Position numbers and translations under genes: made by a program. A stretch of DNA of 23,970 bases from Alphaproteobacteria bacterium. Lineage in GTDB: Bacteria > Pseudomonadota > Alphaproteobacteria > Rhizobiales > Beijerinckiaceae. The notes under the pieces were generated by a model. That model had not been told where the DNA came from. It searched no databases and worked only from the letters and a program-made list of their open reading frames with translations. The stretch is taken from the NCBI GenBank assembly GCA_009921785.1, contig RFXE01000005.1, positions 1-23,970 on the forward strand, given 5' to 3'. Positions 6,266 to 12,837 of this stretch are shown piece after piece. Numbering within the stretch: position 1 is the stretch's first letter; each line of letters begins with the position of its first letter.

Positions 6266-8086
6266 CTAAATCCGCATCAAGACATCGAACATGTCTTTCA
6301 CTGCGGAGAGAACGCGCGCATTGGCCGTATACGCATTTTGCAATTGCGTCATATCCGATAGTTCCTGATCGAGTTGAACGCCGGACATGGAAGAGAAACG
6401 CGAGTCAATTGCGGCTTGAACGGTCTTTTGCGTTTCATTCATTGATGAAACCCGCCTTATCTCATTAGCCTGCACCTGAAGTGTTTGTTTGATTAGTTGA
6501 GACAGGGAAACAGAGGATCCTGATAAGCCAAGATTAGAGTTTTGGGATGACTCAAGAGCTGTTTTGTCGAGGCGATCAATAAGATCAGTGGGACGGGTCG
6601 TATCCGCCGCTTGATTGGCAGGACTCTGATAAATCGTGAGATAGGAACTATTAGCAAGGAGAGACGGATTAACGGCAATCCGACTAGCAAAGCCGGTTCT
6701 CTGTGGCGGTGAGTCCAATGAATCGGTGAAAGCAATTGATCCATTCCCGCTATCAACAAAGAAGGGCAGAGCGGTTCCTGAGCCAGTCAAATTGGTTGTT
6801 GTGATGCGTGTTGAAAGAGAAGTGACCGAAGCCGCGCCAGAAGCGGTAATTCTCAACGCCCCGCCGGTTCCCACAGCAACGGTTAATCCTGCCCCAACGG
6901 CGTCAAGCGCTGATTGAAGCCCTGCCTGTGCTCCGGCAACACCGCCGGCGAAGCTGATACCGATTACAGAGTCATTGGGTTCAGCCGTTGCCGTATTCGC
7001 CAAGGGGAGTGCTGAAGAATCATCAACTCTTATGATCGTCACTTTGCGGTCAGTTCCGGAAGAATCCTTATAGGAAAGCGCAATACGATTACCCGGCTGC
7101 AAGCCTGTGATATCGAGATCATACCCACCTGTCACCGGCGTGGACGCACGATCATTATCGGAGAGTGCCGAAGAGAGACCCGCGGCAATATCATCAAGCT
7201 GCGATTGCGCTGTTACCAGCGCGCGATCACGTAGATCAATCAAGCCGCCAAGACGCCCCGATTTCAAAGCGCCGGCGGCAATCAAATCCACGCTTCCCGC
7301 GCCGCCTCCCGAAAGCGAAACGGTTCCGACAGTACGAAGTGTGGATATGGGATTATAGCTTGAATTGGCCGTCAAAGGCGCACGCGAGTCGAAAGACAGA
7401 TTTCGGGCACCCGAGGCGTCAAGCAACGTATTCCCGTTTGTCGTTGTGAGCGTCACGGTGCCATCGCTCGCTTGATTCACCGTGATGTCCATCATGGACG
7501 ACAAAGTCTTGATTGCTGCATCGCGCGCGTCCAATAATGACGGATCGGGCGATATCCCGGCATTTCCAATTTTCTTATTGAGTCCAGCGAGCGTTGATAA
7601 CGTATCATTTGCTTCGACAACGTCGCTTGCCAAAGCATCTTCAACGCTTGACCGCAGCGATTGAATATCATCACTCAAACCATTCAGTTTTGACGTGAGA
7701 TTTTTTGCCGCAGATAATAAAACCGATTGTTGAGTAGCTGAAGGATCTGATCGAAGGGATTGCAGCGCTGAATAAAACTGGTTGTAACTCGCAGATAAAT
7801 TCGACGGAGAGTCAGGTGCACCATAAAGCTGATCGAGTTGTGTCATAAAGTCGGATTGCGCCGTCGAAAAGCCGGTGGCGGCCGACTCACGCCAAACCTG
7901 CTTTTGCATATAGGGCTCTAGCGCGCGACGCACCTGATCGCCGACCGGACTCTCCCCGTAAATAAAATCGCGCCGCACATAAGTCGGATTATTCGCATTC
8001 GATACGTTTTGCGAGATGACAGTCAAGGCGTCGTGGCTGCGACGAAGCCCATCCGTCGAAGTATTGAGTGCGGAAAAAAGACCCAT
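6266..8086 (-). CDS. flgK: Flagellar hook-associated protein 1, FlgK
   Basis: FlgK is the first hook-filament junction protein, sitting directly on the hook. The 606-residue product starts MGLFSALNTSTDGLRRSHDALTVISQNVSNANNPTYVRR, which contains the rod/hook-family N-terminal motif (about 10-35), and ends with the partner C-terminal helix MTQLQNAYTANARVLSAVKDMFDVLMRI. A helical D1 region covers about residues 60-190; the middle, about 200-480, is Ser/Thr/Gly-rich beta structure. An AAGGATAAGG purine stretch precedes the ATG. It lies between flgE (108 bp upstream) and flgL (14 bp downstream) in the same direction. The flgE-flgK gap was checked for a GG-N10-GC sigma-54 signature and none was found, so it is probably cotranscribed from the flgE promoter. 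Confidence 0.93.
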   Translation of the reverse strand: MGLFSALNTSTDGLRRSHDALTVISQNVSNANNPTYVRRDFIYGESPVGDQVRRALEPYMQKQVWRESAATGFSTAQSDFMTQLDQLYGAPDSPSNLSASYNQFYSALQSLRSDPSATQQSVLLSAAKNLTSKLNGLSDDIQSLRSSVEDALASDVVEANDTLSTLAGLNKKIGNAGISPDPSLLDARDAAIKTLSSMMDITVNQASDGTVTLTTTNGNTLLDASGARNLSFDSRAPLTANSSYNPISTLRTVGTVSLSGGGAGSVDLIAAGALKSGRLGGLIDLRDRALVTAQSQLDDIAAGLSSALSDNDRASTPVTGGYDLDITGLQPGNRIALSYKDSSGTDRKVTIIRVDDSSALPLANTATAEPNDSVIGISFAGGVAGAQAGLQSALDAVGAGLTVAVGTGGALRITASGAASVTSLSTRITTTNLTGSGTALPFFVDSGNGSIAFTDSLDSPPQRTGFASRIAVNPSLLANSSYLTIYQSPANQAADTTRPTDLIDRLDKTALESSQNSNLGLSGSSVSLSQLIKQTLQVQANEIRRVSSMNETQKTVQAAIDSRFSSMSGVQLDQELSDMTQLQNAYTANARVLSAVKDMFDVLMRI

Positions 8087-8195
8087 AGACCTTATCCTTC
8101 GTGCTCAATTCATGGGAAGGCCGCGTCCGGCATCATGCGCGACATCGCATCAAACCATAGCGACTTTAAAATCCCTTTAGAGCGATCATTCAAAT

Positions 8196-9506
8196 TTAAC
8201 GGATCACATTGACCGCTTCCGTCATCATTTCCTGCGCGGTTGAAATGACTTTGGCATTCGCTGAATAGGCCTGCTGCGTTGCAATCATGCGGGTGAATTC
8301 CTGCGAAATATCGGCATTCGAGCCTTCGACACCACCCACCATGATCGACGAACCATTCATGCCGAAAATTGGCTCGCCGGATTGATCGGAGACTTCGTAG
8401 GCACCGCCATCACCACGTTTTAATGCTTCCTCGCCGTTAAAATGGGCAATCGCAATATCAGCAACGGGGATCTGCATGCCATTCGAATATCGCGCATAAA
8501 CACGGCCTTGCGAGCCGATTTCCATCCCTGTCAAACTTGCAGAGGAATGACCATCCTGAGAAATGCTCGACTGTCTAAACACCCCATTCGCGTCGCCATA
8601 TTGGGATAGGTTAGCAATTGTAATTGCAACCGCACCACCCGTTGTTTTTCCATCGATTGAGAGTGTCGCGCTAAGAGGTGACGTTGATGTTAATTTACCC
8701 GATGTATCGAATGTTGCCGAGGGGCCCAGACTCGTCCATTTTGCCTGCGTGCCCGTTGCCGCACTATTTGAGAGATAATAAAGATCCCATTGTCCAGACG
8801 CTGTTTTTGCCCAGCGCATTTGTAAATTCATCGCCGTTCCGGATGAATCATAAATCGTCAAAGACCCACCGGAAATTGTCTTATCGAGAAATGAACTTTC
8901 ATTAGCGGCTGTAATCGTTCCACCAGCCGTCGATGCTGCTAGTGTTCCTTTTGATTGTAATTCATTGGTGGGCGTTACGGGAAGATTACCCTCGTAATCA
9001 ATCGCCGTCGTCGCAGCTGGAGCAAGATCCGTCGAGGGAATTTGAATTGTTTTAACGACACCATCTTTAACATTTCCGGATGTCGAGTCGATCGCGTAAC
9101 CCATAAGATATTGGCCCGCACCATTCACGAGGTTGTTATTTACATCAACGCTAAAATCACCGCGTCTTGTAAAATAGGGCGATGCGCTAAACGAAACCGT
9201 GCCGGTAGCATCAGCCGTTTTCTTGCTAACGGCAAAGAAGCCGTCACCAGAGAGCGCCACATTTGTAGTTACACCCGTCGAGCGGAATGCGCCTGCCACA
9301 GAATTTGTTGTTTGCGAAATGGCACTTACACCACCCGTCAATCGCGTCGAGAGCGCAAGGTCAGGAACGAGATCCTGAAAGCTGGTATCGATACGCTTGA
9401 AGCCAATCGTTTGCGAATTGGCGATATTGCCGGAAATATTGTCGAGCGCATAGGCTTGAGCCTGCATTCCCGAAACCGCCGTTTGCATTGCGCCCAAAAT
9501 TCCCAT
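8196..9506 (-). CDS. flgE: Flagellar hook protein FlgE
   Basis: FlgE polymerises to build the curved hook linking basal body and filament. The chosen start gives MGILGAMQTAVSGMQAQAYALDNISGNIANSQTIGFKR, the classical rod/hook N-terminal motif; CGGAG lies 6 nt upstream. A longer in-frame reading adds 25 residues with no family likeness and is rejected. The 436-residue protein ends with the expected C-terminal motif MIATQQAYSANAKVISTAQEMMTEAVNVIR. The middle has Thr/Ser/Gly-rich beta domains typical of FlgE, and the length fits a hook protein better than the rod proteins FlgF/FlgG (about 250-260). It heads a flgE-flgK-flgL run. A sigma-54-like promoter and an upstream inverted repeat sit before it. 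FlgD, FliK and basal-body genes are not in the window. Confidence 0.9.
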   Translation of the reverse strand: MGILGAMQTAVSGMQAQAYALDNISGNIANSQTIGFKRIDTSFQDLVPDLALSTRLTGGVSAISQTTNSVAGAFRSTGVTTNVALSGDGFFAVSKKTADATGTVSFSASPYFTRRGDFSVDVNNNLVNGAGQYLMGYAIDSTSGNVKDGVVKTIQIPSTDLAPAATTAIDYEGNLPVTPTNELQSKGTLAASTAGGTITAANESSFLDKTISGGSLTIYDSSGTAMNLQMRWAKTASGQWDLYYLSNSAATGTQAKWTSLGPSATFDTSGKLTSTSPLSATLSIDGKTTGGAVAITIANLSQYGDANGVFRQSSISQDGHSSASLTGMEIGSQGRVYARYSNGMQIPVADIAIAHFNGEEALKRGDGGAYEVSDQSGEPIFGMNGSSIMVGGVEGSNADISQEFTRMIATQQAYSANAKVISTAQEMMTEAVNVIR

Positions 9507-9569
9507 TGTGGTCTCCGTTATGCTTTTCCAAAAAATTTCCAAAAAAGAAAATGCCTCGCAAAGCTGAAA

Positions 9570-9585
9570 CGCAAAGACCATGCCG
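9570..9585 (-). promoter_or_regulatory. Candidate sigma-54 promoter of flgE
   Basis: Read on the minus strand, 9585 to 9570 is CGGCATGGTCTTTGCG. It has the GG-N10-GC spacing and matches TGGCAYG-N4-TTGCW except for the first T and the last W. The predicted transcription start near 9560 would give a leader of about 54 nt before the flgE ATG. In Caulobacter the hook genes use sigma-54, which fits; many rhizobia do not. No experiment is implied. Confidence 0.5.
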
Positions 9586-9599
9586 ATTGCGGCTTATTG

Positions 9600-9622
9600 A
9601 TTCAAAAAGGAAAATATTGAAT
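9600..9622. repeat. Inverted repeat upstream of the flgE promoter
   Basis: ATTCAA (9600-9605) and TTGAAT (9617-9622) are a perfect 6-bp inverted repeat with an 11-nt spacer. It lies 15-37 bp upstream of the -24 element of the candidate flgE promoter, a place where an activator or IHF-type protein could bind. The sequence does not match a site I recognise. Confidence 0.3.
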
Positions 9623-9640
9623 GTACGAAAACACGAGGGG

Positions 9641-9680
9641 AAAAAAGTGACGGCTCATGCGGCAAAATTTGCCGCATCAC
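9641..9680 (-). terminator. Palindrome and T-run after sixA, probable terminator
   Basis: Directly after the sixA stop (minus strand) is a near-perfect palindrome, ATGCGGCAAA (9657-9666) with TTTGCCGCAT (9668-9677). Ten nt further on lies a run of six T on the minus strand (9641-9646). A second fold pairs GTGA and CGGC at the start with GCCG and TCAC directly before the T-run, which would place an intrinsic terminator stem exactly next to it. The two folds exclude each other. It probably ends sixA transcription before flgE; the palindrome could also be a protein-binding site. Confidence 0.55.
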
Positions 9681-10187
9681 TCATTCCTCTGGAGGAACAA
9701 GAAAGCGGTCAAGTCGCCCCTTGTTGGGCGCAAGCGCGGCCCATGATGCCACATCAAAATCGAAAACAGCGCAACCCGATGTTGGAAACTCATCGCGCAA
9801 GCGCGCAAAGGCATAACGATCGCCAAAGCCAAAGAAGTCCAAAGCCAAATCATGCAAAGCCGGATTATGGCCAATGATCATCACCGTCTTTGGCCCCTCC
9901 TCAATCGCATGAATAAGAGAAAGTATCGTGTCCGGTACCGCGAGATAGAGATCGCGTTCAAAGCGGATTTCGGATGACGGGAAAAACACCTTCGCATTGT
10001 CCCAGGTTTCACGTGTTCTTATTGCAGGTGAAACCAAAACCAAATCGGGGACAACCCCACCTTCATGCAATGCTTTCGCAATCTCAATACTCTCACGCCG
10101 ACCCGTCTCGGTGAGCGAACGAGATATATCCGGCCCCTGATCATGCGAAACTGCGCGGCCATGGCGGAAAAGCAAAAGACGCAACAT
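9681..10187 (-). CDS. SixA-type phosphohistidine phosphatase (histidine phosphatase superfamily)
   Basis: A 168-residue cytoplasmic enzyme of the histidine phosphatase (phosphoglycerate-mutase-like) superfamily. The catalytic RHG motif is at residues 8-10 (MLRLLLFRHGRA), where the His accepts the phosphoryl group. The second active-site His lies in MIIGHNPALHDLA, and Arg residues in SPAIRTRETW complete the pocket. Family members such as E. coli SixA dephosphorylate histidine on phosphotransfer proteins; the substrate here is not known. The start at 10187 puts RHG at the usual place; the longer reading from 10250 adds 21 residues with no likeness and overlaps the divergent promoter space. The ribosome site is weak (GGGG about 8 nt upstream). 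It is transcribed towards flgE but separated from it by a probable terminator, so a flagellar role is not implied. Confidence 0.85.
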   Translation of the reverse strand: MLRLLLFRHGRAVSHDQGPDISRSLTETGRRESIEIAKALHEGGVVPDLVLVSPAIRTRETWDNAKVFFPSSEIRFERDLYLAVPDTILSLIHAIEEGPKTVMIIGHNPALHDLALDFFGFGDRYAFARLRDEFPTSGCAVFDFDVASWAALAPNKGRLDRFLVPPEE

Positions 10188-10272
10188 CAAAAAGCCCCGG
10201 AAACCCTTAGTGCTCGAGTCCACCCCAAAAGAATTCCGCCCCTCCGGCATTGACTATAGACATTCAATTGCC

Positions 10273-10614
10273 ATGTTTGGACGGTTATTTAGACTTATGT
10301 TTCACGGGAATCGACGGCACATGCAACAAGATTATGACTCAATCCGCCGCACGCAAGGGGGCCGGTTCGTTGTCCAGGCCGTGCCCGGCTGGATGATAGC
10401 ACTTGTCTCCGTCGCCATTGCGGTTGCCGGTTTCGTCTTGTTTCTTGTAAGTGCAAGCCTTCTTCTTGTCCTTGCTCCGATCTTTATTGGTATCGGCCTT
10501 TATCTGCGTTGGCGTTTTTTAAAAGCATTGCGCACCGCATCAAACTCTTATGATGAGCGTGAAACCGTTATCGAGACCGAGTATCGGGTGCATGATGACA
10601 CACGACGCACCTAA
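10273..10614 (+). CDS. Small two-helix membrane protein, unknown function
   Basis: I do not recognise this gene. From the ATG at 10273 it encodes 113 residues: a basic, partly amphipathic N-terminus (MFGRLFRLMFHGNRRH), then two adjacent hydrophobic segments at about residues 38-57 and 59-76, then a charged cytoplasmic-looking tail with ERETVIETEYRVHDD. The start is uncertain: 10273 has no clear ribosome site, ATG 10297 and ATG 10321 (MQQDYDSIRR) are in frame, and 10210 would extend into the divergent spacer. It diverges from sixA (85 bp apart) and converges on the universal stress gene (18 bp between stops). Coding is supported by the well-formed membrane segments and unbroken frame. No function is proposed. 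Confidence 0.65.
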   Translation: MFGRLFRLMFHGNRRHMQQDYDSIRRTQGGRFVVQAVPGWMIALVSVAIAVAGFVLFLVSASLLLVLAPIFIGIGLYLRWRFLKALRTASNSYDERETVIETEYRVHDDTRRT

Positions 10615-10632
10615 AACTTATAAATTAGGTCG

Positions 10633-11067
10633 TTAGCTCAGGGGGCGAACAACGAGTACCGAACAAGGGGCGTGACGCACGATCGTCGTCGCGTTTGATC
10701 CTAAAAGATAAGTCGCCATGGCGGGACGATGCGATCCCACAACGATCAGATCTGCTTTTTTCTCTTCCGCCTCTGCTAATACTTCGTTGTAAACCGATCC
10801 CATACGCACAGCCGAGGTAACCTTTGATTTATCGGCGATCGTGAGCGAAGCCACGAGCTCCTTCATACGCTTCTCGCAATCCGCCTGTTGCTCTTCATCA
10901 AAAGATGGCGGGACATATTCCATAAAAGTAATCGGCAAAATCGAACGCACATAAACAAGATGCAATGACGCGTTCGAAACGCTCGCAAGCGTTGACGCCC
11001 GTTCAAGCGCGAGTTTCGAAATCTCAATTTCGGACAGATCAACCGGAACAACAATCGACGTAAACAT
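10633..11067 (-). CDS. Universal stress protein (UspA family)
   Basis: A 144-residue cytoplasmic UspA-fold protein. It begins MFTSIVVPVDLSE, with the conserved Asp of the nucleotide pocket at about residue 9, and ends with VRHAPCSVLVVRPLS, the usual final beta strand. The start at 11067 has an excellent AGGAGG. The ATP-binding loop G-x2-G-x9-G-S/T is altered: here it reads GSHRPAMATYLLGS, with Arg in place of the second Gly, so nucleotide binding is less certain; I recall GSHRP variants as a recognisable proteobacterial group. An FNR/FixK-type box (11141-11154) lies about 80 bp upstream, which fits the known oxygen control of many such genes. The gene is 107 bp behind the ferredoxin reductase gene and probably transcribed on its own. 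Confidence 0.9.
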   Translation of the reverse strand: MFTSIVVPVDLSEIEISKLALERASTLASVSNASLHLVYVRSILPITFMEYVPPSFDEEQQADCEKRMKELVASLTIADKSKVTSAVRMGSVYNEVLAEAEEKKADLIVVGSHRPAMATYLLGSNATTIVRHAPCSVLVVRPLS

Positions 11068-11140
11068 AAATGCCTCCTGACCAAGCGCGCGCCTATAGCG
11101 CAGCATCAGGTCAGAGTGCGGCGATTGTCAGGCTTACGCC

Positions 11141-11154
11141 TTGATTTGGATCAT
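11141..11154 (-). promoter_or_regulatory. FNR/FixK-type box upstream of the universal stress gene
   Basis: TTGAT (11141-11145), 4 nt, ATCAT (11150-11154) matches the alphaproteobacterial FNR/FixK consensus TTGAT-N4-ATCAA at 9 of 10 arm positions, and the TTGG spacer is like that of known boxes. It sits in the 107-bp gap upstream of the universal stress gene. A TATAGG at about 50-55 nt past its centre on the minus strand would place the box near -61, a common class I position. The site is inferred by pattern only. Confidence 0.55.
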
Positions 11155-11174
11155 GCCTGCGCATGTTCCCGACC

Positions 11175-12212
11175 TCACGCCACGCCGAGCTTTTTCTGCA
11201 GGCTCGTGGAGGAGGTTGTATATTGGAAAGTGACGCGGCGGTCGGGATAGACATAACGCTGCACTTTTTGCGCCGCCAACGCCCCCTCATGGAAGCCTGA
11301 GAGGATCAGCTTCAGTTTACCGGGATAGGTGTTGATATCACCAATCGCAAAAATACCGGGAACCGAGGTTTCGAATTTTTCCGTATCGACGGGGATCAGA
11401 TTTTCATGAAGCGATAGGCCCCAATCCGCAATGGGGCCGAGCTTCATCGTCAATCCGAAGAAGGGCAGCATCGCATCGCAGGCAACCGCGAACTCGCCGC
11501 CGTCATTATCGCGGCAGATCACTTGTTCGAGACGGCCATTCTGCCCTTCAAGCCTGGTCGCCTGTCCAATCCGGAGATCCATGGCGCCGTCGTGCACCAG
11601 CGCGCGCATCTGCTCGACACTATGGGGCGCAGCGCGGAAATCGTCGCGGCGATGCATCAAGGTGACGCGTTTTGCGACCGGCACAAGATTGAGTGTCCAG
11701 TCGAGGGCGGAATCCCCACCGCCAACAATCAGGACCGAGCGCCCGCGGAAGGTCTCGATCTTCCGGACAGCGTAATAGACGCTCTCGCGCTCATAGGTCT
11801 CAATTTCGGGAATAGGAGGCTTTTTGGGCTGAAAAGAGCCGCCGCCGGCGGCAATCACGATGGTTTTGGCCTCAAACACTGTATCGGCGTCAGTTTTGAC
11901 CCGGAACAGGGGCGCGGTCGGTGTGCCGAGATTTTGCACCTCGGCCACCATTTCATTCACGTGAAAGACCGGCCCAAAAGGCTCAATCTGCTTCATGAGA
12001 TTGTCGATGAGACCCTGCCCCGTAACCGTCGGAAAGCCCGGAATGTCGTAGATCGGCTTTTCCGGATAAAGCTCGGCGCATTGTCCGCCAATTTTATCAA
12101 GAATATCAACCACATGCGCCTTGATATCGAGTAGCCCTAATTCAAAGACCGCAAATAGGCCCACGGGCCCCGCTCCGATGATCAGGCAATCGGTTTTAAT
12201 TGTCTCGGTCAT
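11175..12212 (-). CDS. Ferredoxin--NADP+ reductase, thioredoxin-reductase-like type
   Basis: A 345-residue cytoplasmic FAD enzyme that transfers electrons between NADPH and ferredoxin. The FAD-binding GAGPVG is at residues 13-18 and the NADPH-binding GGGDSALDW at about 164-172, separated as in thioredoxin reductases. The redox CxxC pair of true thioredoxin reductases is absent, and GGQCAELYPEKPIYDIPGFP (about 42-61) is the hallmark of the YumC / Rhodopseudomonas-type ferredoxin reductases. The length matches that family (about 330-350). The start at 12212 gives MTETIKTDCLIIGAGP; a longer reading adds 30 unrelated residues and overlaps the ferredoxin gene. It lies 49 bp downstream of a 2Fe-2S ferredoxin in the same direction, so the two probably work as a pair. 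The final acceptor (P450, Fe-S assembly or other) is not shown. Confidence 0.92.
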   Translation of the reverse strand: MTETIKTDCLIIGAGPVGLFAVFELGLLDIKAHVVDILDKIGGQCAELYPEKPIYDIPGFPTVTGQGLIDNLMKQIEPFGPVFHVNEMVAEVQNLGTPTAPLFRVKTDADTVFEAKTIVIAAGGGSFQPKKPPIPEIETYERESVYYAVRKIETFRGRSVLIVGGGDSALDWTLNLVPVAKRVTLMHRRDDFRAAPHSVEQMRALVHDGAMDLRIGQATRLEGQNGRLEQVICRDNDGGEFAVACDAMLPFFGLTMKLGPIADWGLSLHENLIPVDTEKFETSVPGIFAIGDINTYPGKLKLILSGFHEGALAAQKVQRYVYPDRRVTFQYTTSSTSLQKKLGVA

Positions 12213-12261
12213 GGCGTTCTCGGGACTTTCTATAAAAAGGCGGTTCGAAAGGCGCGATCCC

Positions 12262-12582
12262 TCAGGCCTGTTTTTCCGGGGTCCGCACCGAGAGACCATC
12301 AAGCTCTTGGGTCACGGTGATTTGGCAAGAAAGGCGGGAATTTGGGCGCACATCATAGGCAAAATCGAGCATATCCTCTTCCATCGAGGACGGGGCGCCA
12401 ACTTTTTCCTGCCAATCAGGCTCGATATAGACGTGGCAGGTGGCGCAGGCGCAGGCACCACCACATTCGGCCTCGATCCCCGGAACGCCATTCTTGATCG
12501 CCGCTTCCATAACGGTCGAGCCGGGCTCAGCCTCAACTGTCCGCGCCGTACCGCCGAAATCAATGAATTGAATTTTTGCCAT
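12262..12582 (-). CDS. Adrenodoxin-type 2Fe-2S ferredoxin
   Basis: A 106-residue soluble electron carrier. The cluster ligands are Cys40, Cys46, Cys49 and Cys86 in the C-x5-C-x2-C...C pattern, within ECGGACACATCHVYI; a further Cys44 lies in the loop. This loop and the downstream EEDMLDFAYDVRPNSRLSCQI segment are typical of adrenodoxin/putidaredoxin-like ferredoxins that serve cytochromes P450 or Fe-S cluster assembly. The ATG at 12582 has GAGGG a few nt upstream. The next gene is its likely reductase. No isc/hsc genes or P450 are adjacent, so the partner cannot be read from context. The upstream gap, shared with the divergent coiled-coil gene, holds an operator-like inverted repeat at 12642-12661. 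Confidence 0.93.
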   Translation of the reverse strand: MAKIQFIDFGGTARTVEAEPGSTVMEAAIKNGVPGIEAECGGACACATCHVYIEPDWQEKVGAPSSMEEDMLDFAYDVRPNSRLSCQITVTQELDGLSVRTPEKQA

Positions 12583-12641
12583 AGGACCCTCATAATGTCG
12601 GCGTTAAAACCCTCGCGGCTCGATACAGGAAGCGCGCCCCT

Positions 12642-12661
12642 TTGACGAGGAATTTCGTCAA
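12642..12661. repeat. Inverted repeat in the ferredoxin / coiled-coil divergent spacer
   Basis: TTGACGA (12642-12648), 6 nt, TCGTCAA (12655-12661) is a perfect 7-bp inverted repeat, 60 bp before the ferredoxin start and 177 bp before the divergent gene. It could be an operator or a hairpin. TTGACG on either strand resembles a -35 element but no matching -10 was found at 16-18 bp. Another short repeat, GGCGA-TT-TCGCC, follows at 12699-12710. Confidence 0.35.
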
Positions 12662-12750
12662 GTTTGGACAGAATTCGCGAGATTATAGAGTGATATAGGG
12701 CGATTTCGCCTAAAAACACCCCCGTTAACGACGTTTTCACTATTTATTAC

Positions 12751-12807
12751 GGCCGGGTGTTCAAGACCCACCCCAAAAGTTAGACTGCGAAGGGGTGAAC
12801 CCCGGCC
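12751..12807 (+). promoter_or_regulatory. Structured leader before the coiled-coil giant gene
   Basis: GGCCGGG (12751-12757) can pair with CCCGGCC (12801-12807), enclosing a second stem CACCCC (12769-12774) with GGGGTG (12792-12797). Two small alternatives compete with these: GGGT/ACCC (12755-12758 with 12766-12769) and GGGGT/ACCCC (12792-12796 with 12799-12803). The block ends 14 nt before the GGAG ribosome site (12821-12824). It may be a structured mRNA leader. The element is not one I recognise. Confidence 0.35.
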
Positions 12808-12837
12808 TAAAATTCAGTTTGGAGCGGTAAGACAATC

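Noticed and set aside
9042..9620. 192-codon open frame on the plus strand opposite flgE
   Set aside because: It is the reverse complement of a well-identified hook gene, rich in Arg, Cys and His, with no known motif.
11523..12134. 203-codon plus-strand frame opposite the ferredoxin reductase gene
   Set aside because: It is antisense to a clearly conserved flavoprotein and has no domain or ribosome site of its own.
12121..12645. 174-codon plus-strand frame across the ferredoxin gene and its promoter
   Set aside because: It is antisense to the ferredoxin cluster motif; composition is that of a shadow frame.
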